Part shown: one piece after another, positions 7,549 to 16,015 of the stretch | How the letters are laid out: every line of letters starts with the position of its first letter | Position numbering within the stretch: position 1 is the first letter of the stretch | DNA from: Fodinibacter sp035633415 | GTDB taxonomy: Bacteria > Actinomycetota > Actinomycetes > Actinomycetales > Dermatophilaceae | Assembly (NCBI GenBank): GCA_035633415.1 | Contig: DASQEZ010000076.1 | Span: forward strand, 1-43,072 | DNA length: 43,072 nt | Direction of reading: 5' to 3' | Program-made: the position numbers and the translations under genes | The notes under the pieces: generated by a model | What the model saw: only the letters and a program-made list of their open reading frames with translations | What the model was told of the DNA's origin: nothing | Databases searched by the model: none

Positions 7549-9999
7549 TCATCGGGGGCCGCGGGCCGGGTCGGTCGGTCGGACCGAGAACCCGTGGAGC
7601 CAGTCGCGCGGCGTGCTCACGAACTCGTCGACGGCGCCGGCGGGAACGGGGCGCGAGAACAGGAAGCCCTGCGCCCGGTGGCACCCGAGCTTGATGAGTG
7701 CCTCGACCTCCGCCTCGCTCTCGACTCCTTCGGCGACCACCGTGAAGCCGATCCGCTCGGCGAACGCGGCGACACCCCACACGAAGCGACGCCGGGCCTC
7801 GTCACGGTCGAGGTTGCCGACGAACGACCGGTCGATCTTGACCTCGTCGATCGGGAGGTCCCGCAGCCGGGACAGCGTGCTCTGCCCGGTGCCGAAGTCG
7901 TCCAGGGAGAGCCGCACACCCAGGGCGCGGAGCTCGTCGCAGACCTGTCGGCTGGTCGTGGTGTCCGCGATCCTCTCCGTCTCGGTGATCTCCAGGCAGA
8001 GCTGCTCGCCGGCCAGCCCGTGGCGAGCGAGCTCGTGGGCAACCCGCACGGGCAGCTCGTGCGAGGCGAGCTGGCCGGGGGTGATGTTCACCGCCACCCG
8101 CAGGCCGGACCCACCCGGTAGCTCCGTCCATCGCGCCAGCTGGGTGCAGGCGTCCTCCAGGACCAGCTGGAACAACGCGTCGATGAGGTTGCAGGACTCG
8201 GCGACCCGCACGAAGACCTCCGGCGGCACGGGGCGGTCCCCCGGGGCCCACCGCGCCAGTGCTTCCACCGTGTGCAGGCGCCCGGTCGCCAGGTCGACGA
8301 TCGGCTGGTAGGCCACGGTGATCTCCTGGTGCGCCAGGGCCGGAGCGAGGGCCCGGCCGAGTGCCGCGTCGTCGACCTCCGCGAGGGTCAGCCCGGCGGT
8401 GTGCAGGAGCACGTCCGCCCCGCCCCGCTGCTTGACCCCGTACATCGCGAGGTCGGCGCGCATCAGCAGCTCGTCGACGGTCGGTGTCGGGTCGAACAGG
8501 TCGACCCGCGCCAGACCGACACTGGCCGACACCCACACCTCGCTGCCTCCGACCGCGAACGGCACCCGAAGGCTGGCGAGCAGCTCGCGGGCGACCTCGG
8601 CGGGGTCGGACTGGTTCTCCAGCAGCACGGCGAACTCGTCCCCGCCGAACCGCGCCAGCGTCTCCGCCTCGGACAGTCGCTGCCGGAAGCGCCAGGCGAC
8701 CTTCTTCAGCAGGTCGTCGCCGGCATGGTGGCCCAGGCGGTCGTTGACGGCCTTGAAGCCGTCGAGGTCCACGAAGCAGATCGCCAACGGGCGCTGGTCG
8801 CGGCGGTGCAGCTGCAGGGCGTGGGTCGCGCGGTCGATGAACAGGGAGCGGTTCGCGAGCCCGGTCAGCGGGTCGTGGAAGGCCTGGTGGCGCAGCTCGG
8901 CCTCCCGCTGGGTCAGGGACCGGGCGAGGTTCTGGTTGTCCCGCACCGTCAGGAACTGTCGGAGGACCACCAGGACCACGAGGACGACGAAGAGCACCAG
9001 CTCCACGAGCGAGACCGCGTTCGTCGAGGCGATCTGCCACGTCATGAGACCCAGCGAACCACCGAGGATGACGTACGGCATCGCTGCGCCGGCGACCAAC
9101 GGCCGATCGGCTCGTGAGCTGGCCGAGGTGGCGCCCGGGGTGAGCGCGGCGAGGGCGAGCACGCCGAACGCGAAGAACCACCCGAGGTCGATCGGGCTGT
9201 CGGTGACGTAGGAGTCCGACGCCACCAGGTAGGCGAAGCCGCTGTCCGCCACGGCCAGCAGCGCGAGCCCCGAGGCGATGACCGCGAGCGGGATCCGGTG
9301 GGCCCTCGAGCGGGACATCACCAGCACGCAGACCACCAGCAGCGCGATGTCCGAGGCCGGGTAGGCGACCGACACCCCCACGGCCAGTGGGGAGTCGCCC
9401 CCGGCGCGGACCACCGCACCCAGGGCCGTGGCCCAGGAGACCAGGCCTATCGCGCAGGCGATCATCAGGCCGTCCAGGGTCATCCGCCAGCGGCCGGTGC
9501 CGGAGACGTCGGACGGGAAGATCGCCAGGGCGATCACCGCGCCGAGCGGGAACCCGAGGAAGCCGATGTCCGCCAGGCCGGGGAAGGGCATGGCGACGTC
9601 CTGGACCAGCTCGTACCAGGACCAGACCGCCTGGCCCAGCGCCCACGACAGGCTCGCCGCCGCCAGGGCGCCCCAGGCGGCCCGCAGCCGCCCGGACGAG
9701 GACAGGGCGGCCAGCGCACAGTTGACGCCTGCCAGCAGCGCGACCGCGGTCTCGCCCAGGTCCGAGAACGTGGCGCCCACCTCACGCGTGCTGTAGAGGG
9801 CCAGCGCCCAGAGCAGCAGGGCGCCCGTGACGACGCCCACCACCACTCGGGCCCGGTACGGCCACCCTGACTTGACGTGCAGCGTCGCGTCCACGACCTG
9901 AGCATGGCCGAGTGTTCCTGAGGGTTGGCTGAGGAAACGCCGCTGCCGGGCAACCACCTGGACGACCGGTGGGTCAGGCGCAGCCCCCGAGGGCGACAC
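7549..9999 (-). CDS. Membrane-bound GGDEF-EAL protein (cyclic-di-GMP turnover)
   Basis: About 816 residues. Residues ~50-350 are hydrophobic, with roughly nine to ten membrane segments. The GGDEF domain spans ~370-540 with an intact GGDEF motif at 452-456. The EAL domain spans ~560-800 with EAL (579-581), AVNITP, EITET, DDFGTG, KIDRSF, AEGVES and QGFLFSRP, so all metal and catalytic positions look intact. The RxxD inhibitory site normally found before GGDEF is not present. It could make or degrade cyclic-di-GMP; direction is undecided. The GTG start directly follows the TGA of the upstream small gene, implying coupling; an internal start nearer residue 37 is possible. Confidence 0.9.
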   Translation of the reverse strand: MSPSGAAPDPPVVQVVARQRRFLSQPSGTLGHAQVVDATLHVKSGWPYRARVVVGVVTGALLLWALALYSTREVGATFSDLGETAVALLAGVNCALAALSSSGRLRAAWGALAAASLSWALGQAVWSWYELVQDVAMPFPGLADIGFLGFPLGAVIALAIFPSDVSGTGRWRMTLDGLMIACAIGLVSWATALGAVVRAGGDSPLAVGVSVAYPASDIALLVVCVLVMSRSRAHRIPLAVIASGLALLAVADSGFAYLVASDSYVTDSPIDLGWFFAFGVLALAALTPGATSASSRADRPLVAGAAMPYVILGGSLGLMTWQIASTNAVSLVELVLFVVLVVLVVLRQFLTVRDNQNLARSLTQREAELRHQAFHDPLTGLANRSLFIDRATHALQLHRRDQRPLAICFVDLDGFKAVNDRLGHHAGDDLLKKVAWRFRQRLSEAETLARFGGDEFAVLLENQSDPAEVARELLASLRVPFAVGGSEVWVSASVGLARVDLFDPTPTVDELLMRADLAMYGVKQRGGADVLLHTAGLTLAEVDDAALGRALAPALAHQEITVAYQPIVDLATGRLHTVEALARWAPGDRPVPPEVFVRVAESCNLIDALFQLVLEDACTQLARWTELPGGSGLRVAVNITPGQLASHELPVRVAHELARHGLAGEQLCLEITETERIADTTTSRQVCDELRALGVRLSLDDFGTGQSTLSRLRDLPIDEVKIDRSFVGNLDRDEARRRFVWGVAAFAERIGFTVVAEGVESEAEVEALIKLGCHRAQGFLFSRPVPAGAVDEFVSTPRDWLHGFSVRPTDPARGPR

Positions 10000-10452
10000 T
10001 CATCCGGTGGCCGCGGCGTCGGCCTCCCACCTGCCCAGCACCACGGCGACCGCGAACGCCTCCACCAGGCGCGGGAGCCCGGGGAGGTCCGCTGCGGCAT
10101 CGCCCCGCCAGGCGCTCGTCCGCCGTACCGACCCCAGGCGTCGTCCGCGGTCGTGCCACCTCTCCTCGTGGCGCCACGGGGCGGCGCGCCGGAAGTGGTA
10201 GGTCGTCCCGTCCGCCTCGATGGTCCAGCTCCTGCGACCGATGTCGTGCGCCGTGGCGACCCGGCGGCCCCCGACCTCGGTCAGGCTCGACTCTCCACCC
10301 AGGAGGTTGGCCCGCACGGTGAAGCTTCGCCCGTCGACGTCGAGCCTGCCCCCGGTCGTCCAGAGCGACCGTTCCCACGTCGCCACCGTGCGGCCGTCCT
10401 CGACGAGGTCGTAGCGACCGCCCCACAGCCGCAGCCTGCGGGCCTCGATCAC
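10000..10452 (-). CDS. Uncharacterised protein, possibly tubby/LURP-one-like fold
   Basis: A 150-residue protein from the GTG at 10452, preceded by GGGAAGGGAG. The sequence is an alternation of short beta strands with charged turns (RRLRLWGGRYDLVEDGRTVATW, then FTVRANLLGGESSL, then WTIEADGTTYHF) ending in a hydrophobic helix (LVEAFAVAVVLGRWE). That layout recalls the tubby C-terminal-like / LURP-one fold, a beta barrel around a C-terminal helix, but I cannot confirm it by eye. It is immediately upstream of and probably co-translated with the GGDEF-EAL gene. Function unknown. Confidence 0.6.
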   Translation of the reverse strand: MIEARRLRLWGGRYDLVEDGRTVATWERSLWTTGGRLDVDGRSFTVRANLLGGESSLTEVGGRRVATAHDIGRRSWTIEADGTTYHFRRAAPWRHEERWHDRGRRLGSVRRTSAWRGDAAADLPGLPRLVEAFAVAVVLGRWEADAAATG

Positions 10453-10698
10453 GGCGCTCCCTTCCCGAAGCGGAAGAAGTGGCCCCCGCGCTGAGTTGTG
10501 GACGCAGCGGCGGAGGCCACTTCGGCCCAGGGACGAACAGCACTGCGTCCGTTCCACGATCAGGGTGCACAGCCACCGGAACCGGCACAAGGGCTCGCGG
10601 GATGAGTTCACCTGCCGTTGGGCGTCTTTTCACCTGAGCCGGGCACACCCCGGCGCGGACCACGCCGACTCCGCCGGCGCACCGGCCGCGTCCCCTCG

Positions 10699-12834
10699 AT
10701 GTCGACGGCCGCTCACCGCACGGTCATCCGGTCATCCGTCGGCCGCGCTCTCTTCACGTCCGTGGCCTGTGCTGCTGTCGTGCCGTCGCCCCCCGCTGCG
10801 CTTCGCCGGGACGTCGAGGGTCTGCGTGCGCTCGCCGTGCTCCTCGTCGTGACCTACCACGTCTGGCTGGGGCGGGTATCGGGTGGCGTCGACGTCTTCC
10901 TCTTCCTGTCGGCCTTCTTCCTCACCGGCGGGCTGGTCCGCCGGCTCGAGCGCGAGGAGCGCATCGATCTCCCGCGGCACTGGCTGCGGGTGTTCCAGCG
11001 GCTCGTCCCGGCAGCGGCCGTGGTCGTCGTGTCGACCGTTCTCGCGGGGGTCGTGCTCCTGCCGGAGACGCGGTGGCGTCAGCTGCTCGTCGATGCCATC
11101 GGCTCCATGACCTACGTGGAGAACTGGGTCCTGGCCCAGCGCGCCGTCGACTACTACGCCGCGGACAAGGGCTCGGCGAGCCCGCTGCAGCACATGTGGT
11201 CGCTCTCGCTGCAGGGTCAGGTCTTCCTGCTGTGGCCGGTGATCGTGGTGGCGCTGGCCGTGCTCGCCCGTCGCATCCCTGTCGTCTCGACGCGAGCCGT
11301 CCTGTGGGTCGGTCTGGGGGCACTGACCCTGGCGTCCTTCGCGTACTCGGTCCACGCGACCGCCGAGCGGCAGTCGTTCGCGTACTTCGACGGCAGGGCA
11401 CGCCTGTGGGAGTTCGGCCTCGGCGGCGTGCTCGCCCTGGTCGTCACTCGGGCGCGCCTCCCCGCAGCCCTCGCCGTGCCCCTGGGATGGGTGGGCCTGG
11501 CCGGTCTGTTGTCCTGCGGCCTGGTGCTCGACGTGACCCGGTCGTTCCCCGGCTGGGCCGCGCTCTGGCCGCTGCTCAGCGCCGGTGCGGTCGTCGTCGC
11601 CGGGACGAGCGTGAGCCGCTGGGGTGTCGGTCGAGCCCTGTCCACCCCGCCGCTCGTCGCCGCCGGCGGCGTCTCCTACGCCCTGTACCTCGTGCACTGG
11701 CCAGTTCTCGTGCTGTGGCTGGCCGCGGCAGGCCGCGCACGGGCCGGCGCCCTCGACGGGGCCGCCGTCGTCCTGCTGTCCCTCGGCCTCGCCTGGCTGC
11801 TGTCCCGCCTCGTCGAGCGGCCCCTGCGGACGTTGCCGTGGCCCCGGGTGGCGCCGTTGCGCTCCGCCACGCTGGTGCTGGGCGGCGCAGGCGTCGTGGC
11901 CGGCGTGGCGATGGCCGGCATCCTGCGGCTGGATGCCGCGGCGGCGCGCGGCGTGGAGCTGTCGTCCGGCTCGGTCGTGGCCGGGTTCCCGGGCGCGCGG
12001 GCGGCCCACGACGGGGTCCAGGTGGCGGCGGTCGCCGCGGACGAGCGGTTGCCCGCGGTGACCGCCCTGCGCCAGGAGTTCGCCTCGTTGCCGATGCGGT
12101 GCGCCGCACCGTGGGCCGACCCGACGCTCGGCCGCGCCTGCAGCCAGCTCGAGCCCACCGGTGCGGCCACCGCGACCGTCGTCGTGGTCGGCGACTCCCA
12201 CGCGGAGCAGTGGCTCGCCGCCCTCCGCCCGCTCGCGGAGGAGAACGGCTGGCGGGTGGTGGCCCTGCTCAGGGGCGCCTGCTCCTTCGGGGACCCGGCC
12301 TCCCGCCGCGGCGACTGCGCCGCCTTCAACGCACGGGTCGTCACGTACCTGGGCGGCCGGTCCATCGACCTCGTCGTGACGGTCGCGACCGCTGCGCACC
12401 CGAGGACCTCGCAGGAACGGCTGGTGACCGGCTATGCCGAGGCGGTCCGCTCTCTGACGGCTCGCGGCGCTCCGGTGGTCGGCCTGCGCGACAACCCTCG
12501 GTACCCCTCCGGGGTCGTCAGCTGCGCGCTGCGCAGGGGCGACCGGGCCTGCACGCCGCCGGTCGCCGAGAAGCTGGCCGCCACCAACCCGGCCGAGCAG
12601 CTCGACGGCGTCGAGGGGTTCACCTCGGTGGACCTCACCGACCTGGTCTGTCCGGGCGGGTGGTGCCCGCCGTCGGTGGGCAACGTCTGGGTCTACCTCG
12701 ACGACAACCACCTCACCCGCTCGTACGCCGCGACGCTGGCGCCGGCGCTGGGCGAGCGGCTCCAGGCAGCCGGTGCGTGGCCGGACGGGACGCCATCCGT
12801 CGTCGCCGGACAACGGCGGGCGCTCAGGCGCTGA
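10699..12834 (+). CDS. OafA-type membrane O-acyltransferase with C-terminal SGNH domain
   Basis: A 711-residue protein from the ATG at 10699. Residues 36-58 (RRDVEGLRALAVLLVVTYHVW) form the first segment of the acyltransferase-3 family, with conserved His54, followed by about ten membrane helices to residue ~415. The C-terminal periplasmic-side part is an SGNH domain: GDSH at 498-501 and the DxxH motif at 668-671 (DDNH). Such proteins carry acyl groups across the membrane and attach them to cell-surface glycans. Position next to the galactofuranan cluster suggests that polymer as acceptor; this is inference. The gene is convergent with glfT1 and overlaps it by 11 bases. Confidence 0.88.
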   Translation: MSTAAHRTVIRSSVGRALFTSVACAAVVPSPPAALRRDVEGLRALAVLLVVTYHVWLGRVSGGVDVFLFLSAFFLTGGLVRRLEREERIDLPRHWLRVFQRLVPAAAVVVVSTVLAGVVLLPETRWRQLLVDAIGSMTYVENWVLAQRAVDYYAADKGSASPLQHMWSLSLQGQVFLLWPVIVVALAVLARRIPVVSTRAVLWVGLGALTLASFAYSVHATAERQSFAYFDGRARLWEFGLGGVLALVVTRARLPAALAVPLGWVGLAGLLSCGLVLDVTRSFPGWAALWPLLSAGAVVVAGTSVSRWGVGRALSTPPLVAAGGVSYALYLVHWPVLVLWLAAAGRARAGALDGAAVVLLSLGLAWLLSRLVERPLRTLPWPRVAPLRSATLVLGGAGVVAGVAMAGILRLDAAAARGVELSSGSVVAGFPGARAAHDGVQVAAVAADERLPAVTALRQEFASLPMRCAAPWADPTLGRACSQLEPTGAATATVVVVGDSHAEQWLAALRPLAEENGWRVVALLRGACSFGDPASRRGDCAAFNARVVTYLGGRSIDLVVTVATAAHPRTSQERLVTGYAEAVRSLTARGAPVVGLRDNPRYPSGVVSCALRRGDRACTPPVAEKLAATNPAEQLDGVEGFTSVDLTDLVCPGGWCPPSVGNVWVYLDDNHLTRSYAATLAPALGERLQAAGAWPDGTPSVVAGQRRALRR

Positions 12835-13717
12835 AGCGCTCGCGTCGGCCCTCCGCTGACCGTGCCCGCCAGTTGCGCCACTCCGCCACGTCACGCTGGT
12901 GGGCGAGGTAGTACCACGCGTACCGGGCCTCGTCGGGTGCCCTGCGCCAGCGCAGGCCGGGCTGGCTGGCGAGGTAGCCGAGGTTGCGGAACGCCCGGTC
13001 CCGTCGGCCACGGTCCCCGGGGACGTAGACCGGCACCCGGCCCCCCAGGATCGGGCGGTAGTCCCGCGCCCCGGTCGGGTGCAGGTAGGACGCGAGCACG
13101 CACGTGCCGAAGCGCAGCCCGCTGCGGACCAGCCGACGGTGCACCTCGACCTCGTCGCCGCGGATGAACAGGCGCGGGTCGGGGACCCCGACCACGTCCA
13201 GGGCCCGGCACGAGAGCAGCGCGCCGTTGAAGAGCTGCGCGACCCCGGGCAGGAACGTCGTGGCGCCCAGCTGGGCGCGGGTGCGCGCCCAGCTCAGGCC
13301 CTGCCGGAGGGGAAAGGCGAGCCGGTCCGGATCGGCGAGGTCGAGCACGAGTGGGGACACGGCATCCAGCGCCTTGTCCTCGGCGCAGCGGAGCAGGGTC
13401 GCGAGGGTGCGGTCGTTCGCGGGGAACCCGTCGTCGTCAGCGAGCCAGACCCAGTCCGCCCCGAGCGCTCGCGCGGTCAGGATGCCGTAGGCGAACCCGC
13501 CCGCGCCACCGAGGTTCGTGCGCGACGGCAGGTAGGTGTGCGGGATCCCGCACCGGCTCAAGGCCTCGCGGTTGCCGTCGTCGGCGCCGTTGTCGACCAG
13601 GACCAGGTGGTCGGGGGGCCGCGACTGACGGGCCAGGGCGTCGAGGCAGCGGGCCAGCGTGTGGGGGCGCCGGTGGGTGACCACGACGCACACGACCCGC
13701 GGTGGGAGGGGGTTCAC
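12824..13717 (-). CDS. glfT1: Galactofuranosyltransferase GlfT1-like (GT2)
   Basis: A 297-residue GT2 enzyme. The sequence shows VVTHRRPHTLARCLDAL, NLGGAGGFAYG, WVWLADDDG (the DxD-type metal site), RLAFPLRQGL and LFIRGDEVEVHRRL. From memory this pattern is shared closely with mycobacterial GlfT1 (Rv3782), which adds the first galactofuranose residues to the rhamnosyl-GlcNAc lipid linker of galactan. Acts at the inner face of the membrane. It is divergent from the cluster that encodes Glf, GlfT2 and the Wzm/Wzt exporter, the same functional set as in mycobacteria. A GTG start is used. Confidence 0.85.
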   Translation of the reverse strand: MNPLPPRVVCVVVTHRRPHTLARCLDALARQSRPPDHLVLVDNGADDGNREALSRCGIPHTYLPSRTNLGGAGGFAYGILTARALGADWVWLADDDGFPANDRTLATLLRCAEDKALDAVSPLVLDLADPDRLAFPLRQGLSWARTRAQLGATTFLPGVAQLFNGALLSCRALDVVGVPDPRLFIRGDEVEVHRRLVRSGLRFGTCVLASYLHPTGARDYRPILGGRVPVYVPGDRGRRDRAFRNLGYLASQPGLRWRRAPDEARYAWYYLAHQRDVAEWRNWRARSAEGRRERFSA

Positions 13718-13886
13718 GAGGGCGACCCTACGAGCGCGGGACGACCACCCGGCATCCCCCGGATGAACGCCCGGGTCCGCAGGGATGGAGGCTGCGCGGC
13801 AGCAGCATCAGCGCCACACGAGGGCGTCACGCGCGGGACGCCGGGCGTTCACCGTCAGGCCTTTCGACGTCCGTAGCGTCGTCGGG

Positions 13887-14831
13887 GTGAGCACACCGTT
13901 CTCCCTCCTGCTGCCCGTCTACCGGGGCGACCGACCGGACCACCTCGAGGCTGCCTTCCGCAGCACCGTTCACGAGCAGCTCCGCCGCCCCGACGAGGTC
14001 GTCGTCGTGCAGGACGGGCACATCGGCCCCGAGCTCGCATCCACGCTGGAGCGACTCGAGTCGAGCTCGCCCGTGCCGGTGCGCCGACTTCGGTTGTCGC
14101 ACAACGTCGGTCTGGCCCAGGCACTCCAGTGCGGGCTCGCGGCGTGCCGTCACGACGTCGTCGCGCGGATGGACGCCGACGACATCAGCCTGCCGCACCG
14201 CTTCCTGCGGCAGCTGCCGGAGATCGAGGCCGGCGCAGACCTCGTCGGCGCGGCGGTCCTGGAGTTCGAGGGCGACGGCCGCGACCAGACCGGGGTGCTG
14301 CGCGTACTGCCCAGCGACCCGGTCGAGATCGCCCGAACCGCGCGCTGGCGCAACCCGTTCAACCACCCCACCGTCGTCTACCGGCGCGACGCGGTGTTGT
14401 CGGCGGGGGGCTACCGCGAGCTGCGGTACATGGAGGACTACTGGGTCTTCACCCGGATGATCGCCAACGGCGCCGTCGTGGTGAACCTGCCAGACGCGCT
14501 GGTTCGCTACCGCGTCGACGCCGGCGCCTACGAGCGCAAGGGCGGTCTGCGCCAGCTCCGTTCGGAGGTGCGCCTGCAGCAGCGGTTGCGCAGCGAGGGC
14601 TTCACCACGGTGGCGCAGGGCCTGCGCAACGTCACCGTGCGCGGAGGTTACCGACTCGTGCCGGCACCTCTTCGCCGTCGCGCGTACCGGAAGACCTTCA
14701 CCGTGGCCCTGCCGGCGGAGACCAGCCTCAACGTGCCCGTGGCACCGCCCTGGCACCGCCACCCGTCGGCCCGCGAGCAGCGACCGCGCCCGGTGCCGGC
14801 GACCCCACCCGTCGAGCGCGAGGAGGTCTGA
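13887..14831 (+). CDS. GT2 glycosyltransferase of surface-polysaccharide type
   Basis: A 314-residue GT-A enzyme. FSLLLPVYRGDRPDHLEAAF begins the nucleotide-binding half, and ARMDADDISLPHRF carries the DxD-type metal site; WRNPFNHPTVVYRR and MEDYWVFTRMIANG follow. This order fits the AmsE/WcaA-like branch of GT2. The GTG at 13887 is chosen because the upstream open frame reads as noncoding Arg-rich sequence. First gene of the forward cluster and overlapping glf by one base, so it probably acts on the galactofuranan or its linker, perhaps as a rhamnosyl- or branch transferase. Specificity unknown. Confidence 0.82.
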   Translation: MSTPFSLLLPVYRGDRPDHLEAAFRSTVHEQLRRPDEVVVVQDGHIGPELASTLERLESSSPVPVRRLRLSHNVGLAQALQCGLAACRHDVVARMDADDISLPHRFLRQLPEIEAGADLVGAAVLEFEGDGRDQTGVLRVLPSDPVEIARTARWRNPFNHPTVVYRRDAVLSAGGYRELRYMEDYWVFTRMIANGAVVVNLPDALVRYRVDAGAYERKGGLRQLRSEVRLQQRLRSEGFTTVAQGLRNVTVRGGYRLVPAPLRRRAYRKTFTVALPAETSLNVPVAPPWHRHPSAREQRPRPVPATPPVEREEV

Positions 14832-16015
14832 TGCGGGCCGACCTCGTCGTCGTCGGTGCCGGGCTGTACGGCCTCACGGTCGCGGAGAGGGCCGCCGCGC
14901 GCGGGCTCGACGTGGTGGTGGTCGACCGCCGGAACCACGTGGGCGGCAACGCGTGGAGCGAGGTCGAGCCGACCACCGGCATCGAGGTGCACCGCTACGG
15001 TGCGCACCTGTTCCACACCAGCAACGCGCGTGTGTGGGACTACGTCAACGACTTCACGGCCTTCACGAGCTACGTCCACCGGGTGTGGACCGTGCACCGC
15101 GGTGAGGTCTTCCCCATGCCGATCAACCTCGGAACGATCAACCAGTTCTTCCGGTCCGCCATGGGGCCGCAGGAGGCCCGCGCGCTGGTCGCGCGGCAGG
15201 CGGCCGAGCTGACCGGCATCCCCGCCAACCTCGAGGAGAAGGCCGTGTCACTGATCGGCCGCCCCCTGTACGAGGCGTTCGTGCACGGCTACACCGCCAA
15301 GCAGTGGCAGACCGACCCGACCGAGCTCCCGGCCGAGGTCATCAGCCGGCTGCCCGTGCGCTACACCTACGACAACCGCTACTTCGACGACCGCTGGGAA
15401 GGCCTGCCGGTCGACGGGTACGCCGCCTGGTTGACCCGGATGGCCGACCACCCCCGCATCACCGTGCAGCTCGAGACCGACGTCCTCGACGACGGGCACG
15501 AGCTCTCGCGCGGGGACCTCGTCGGTCGGGTCCCCGTGGTCTACACCGGCCCGCTCGACCGCTGGTTCGACCACGCCCACGGTGCCCTGGGGTGGCGCAC
15601 CCTCGACTTCGAGCAGGAGGTGCTCGAGGTCGGCGACCACCAGGGCACCGCCGTCGTCAACCAGGCGGACGTCGACGTGCCGCACACCCGGGTGCTCGAG
15701 TTCCGCCACTTCCACCCCGAGCGGCCCTACCCCACCGACCGCACCGTCATCGTCAGGGAGCGAAGCCGTGTCGCCGAGGCGGGCGACGAGCCCTACTACC
15801 CGGTCAACGCGTCCTCCGACCGCCAGCGGCTCGAGGCGTACCGCCGGCTCGCCCACCTCGAGGGCAGCCGGGGCGTGGCCTTCGGCGGACGGCTGGGCAC
15901 CTACCGGTACCTCGACATGCACATGGCCATCGCCTCGGCACTGACCTTCGTCGACAACGGTCTGGACGACCTGCTCCGCGCCACCGCGGGTGCCTCGCGA
16001 GCCGGCGCGCGATGA
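14831..16015 (+). CDS. glf: UDP-galactopyranose mutase
   Basis: A 394-residue flavoenzyme, normal for prokaryotic Glf. The FAD-binding motif GAGLYGLT lies at residues 9-16, followed by VVDRRNHVGGNAW and the Glf signature HRYGAHLFHTSN; RPLYEAFVHGYTAKQW and GRLGTYRYLDMHM are also typical. It converts UDP-galactopyranose to UDP-galactofuranose, the donor for GlfT1 and GlfT2. Position between the GT2 gene and glfT2, with overlapping start and stop codons on both sides, indicates a galactofuranan operon. Confidence 0.96.
   Translation: MRADLVVVGAGLYGLTVAERAAARGLDVVVVDRRNHVGGNAWSEVEPTTGIEVHRYGAHLFHTSNARVWDYVNDFTAFTSYVHRVWTVHRGEVFPMPINLGTINQFFRSAMGPQEARALVARQAAELTGIPANLEEKAVSLIGRPLYEAFVHGYTAKQWQTDPTELPAEVISRLPVRYTYDNRYFDDRWEGLPVDGYAAWLTRMADHPRITVQLETDVLDDGHELSRGDLVGRVPVVYTGPLDRWFDHAHGALGWRTLDFEQEVLEVGDHQGTAVVNQADVDVPHTRVLEFRHFHPERPYPTDRTVIVRERSRVAEAGDEPYYPVNASSDRQRLEAYRRLAHLEGSRGVAFGGRLGTYRYLDMHMAIASALTFVDNGLDDLLRATAGASRAGAR

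Noticed and set aside
10732..13011. 759-codon antisense frame across the acyltransferase gene
   Set aside because: Composition-driven; it has no domain signature and the forward frame carries complete GDSH and DxxH motifs.
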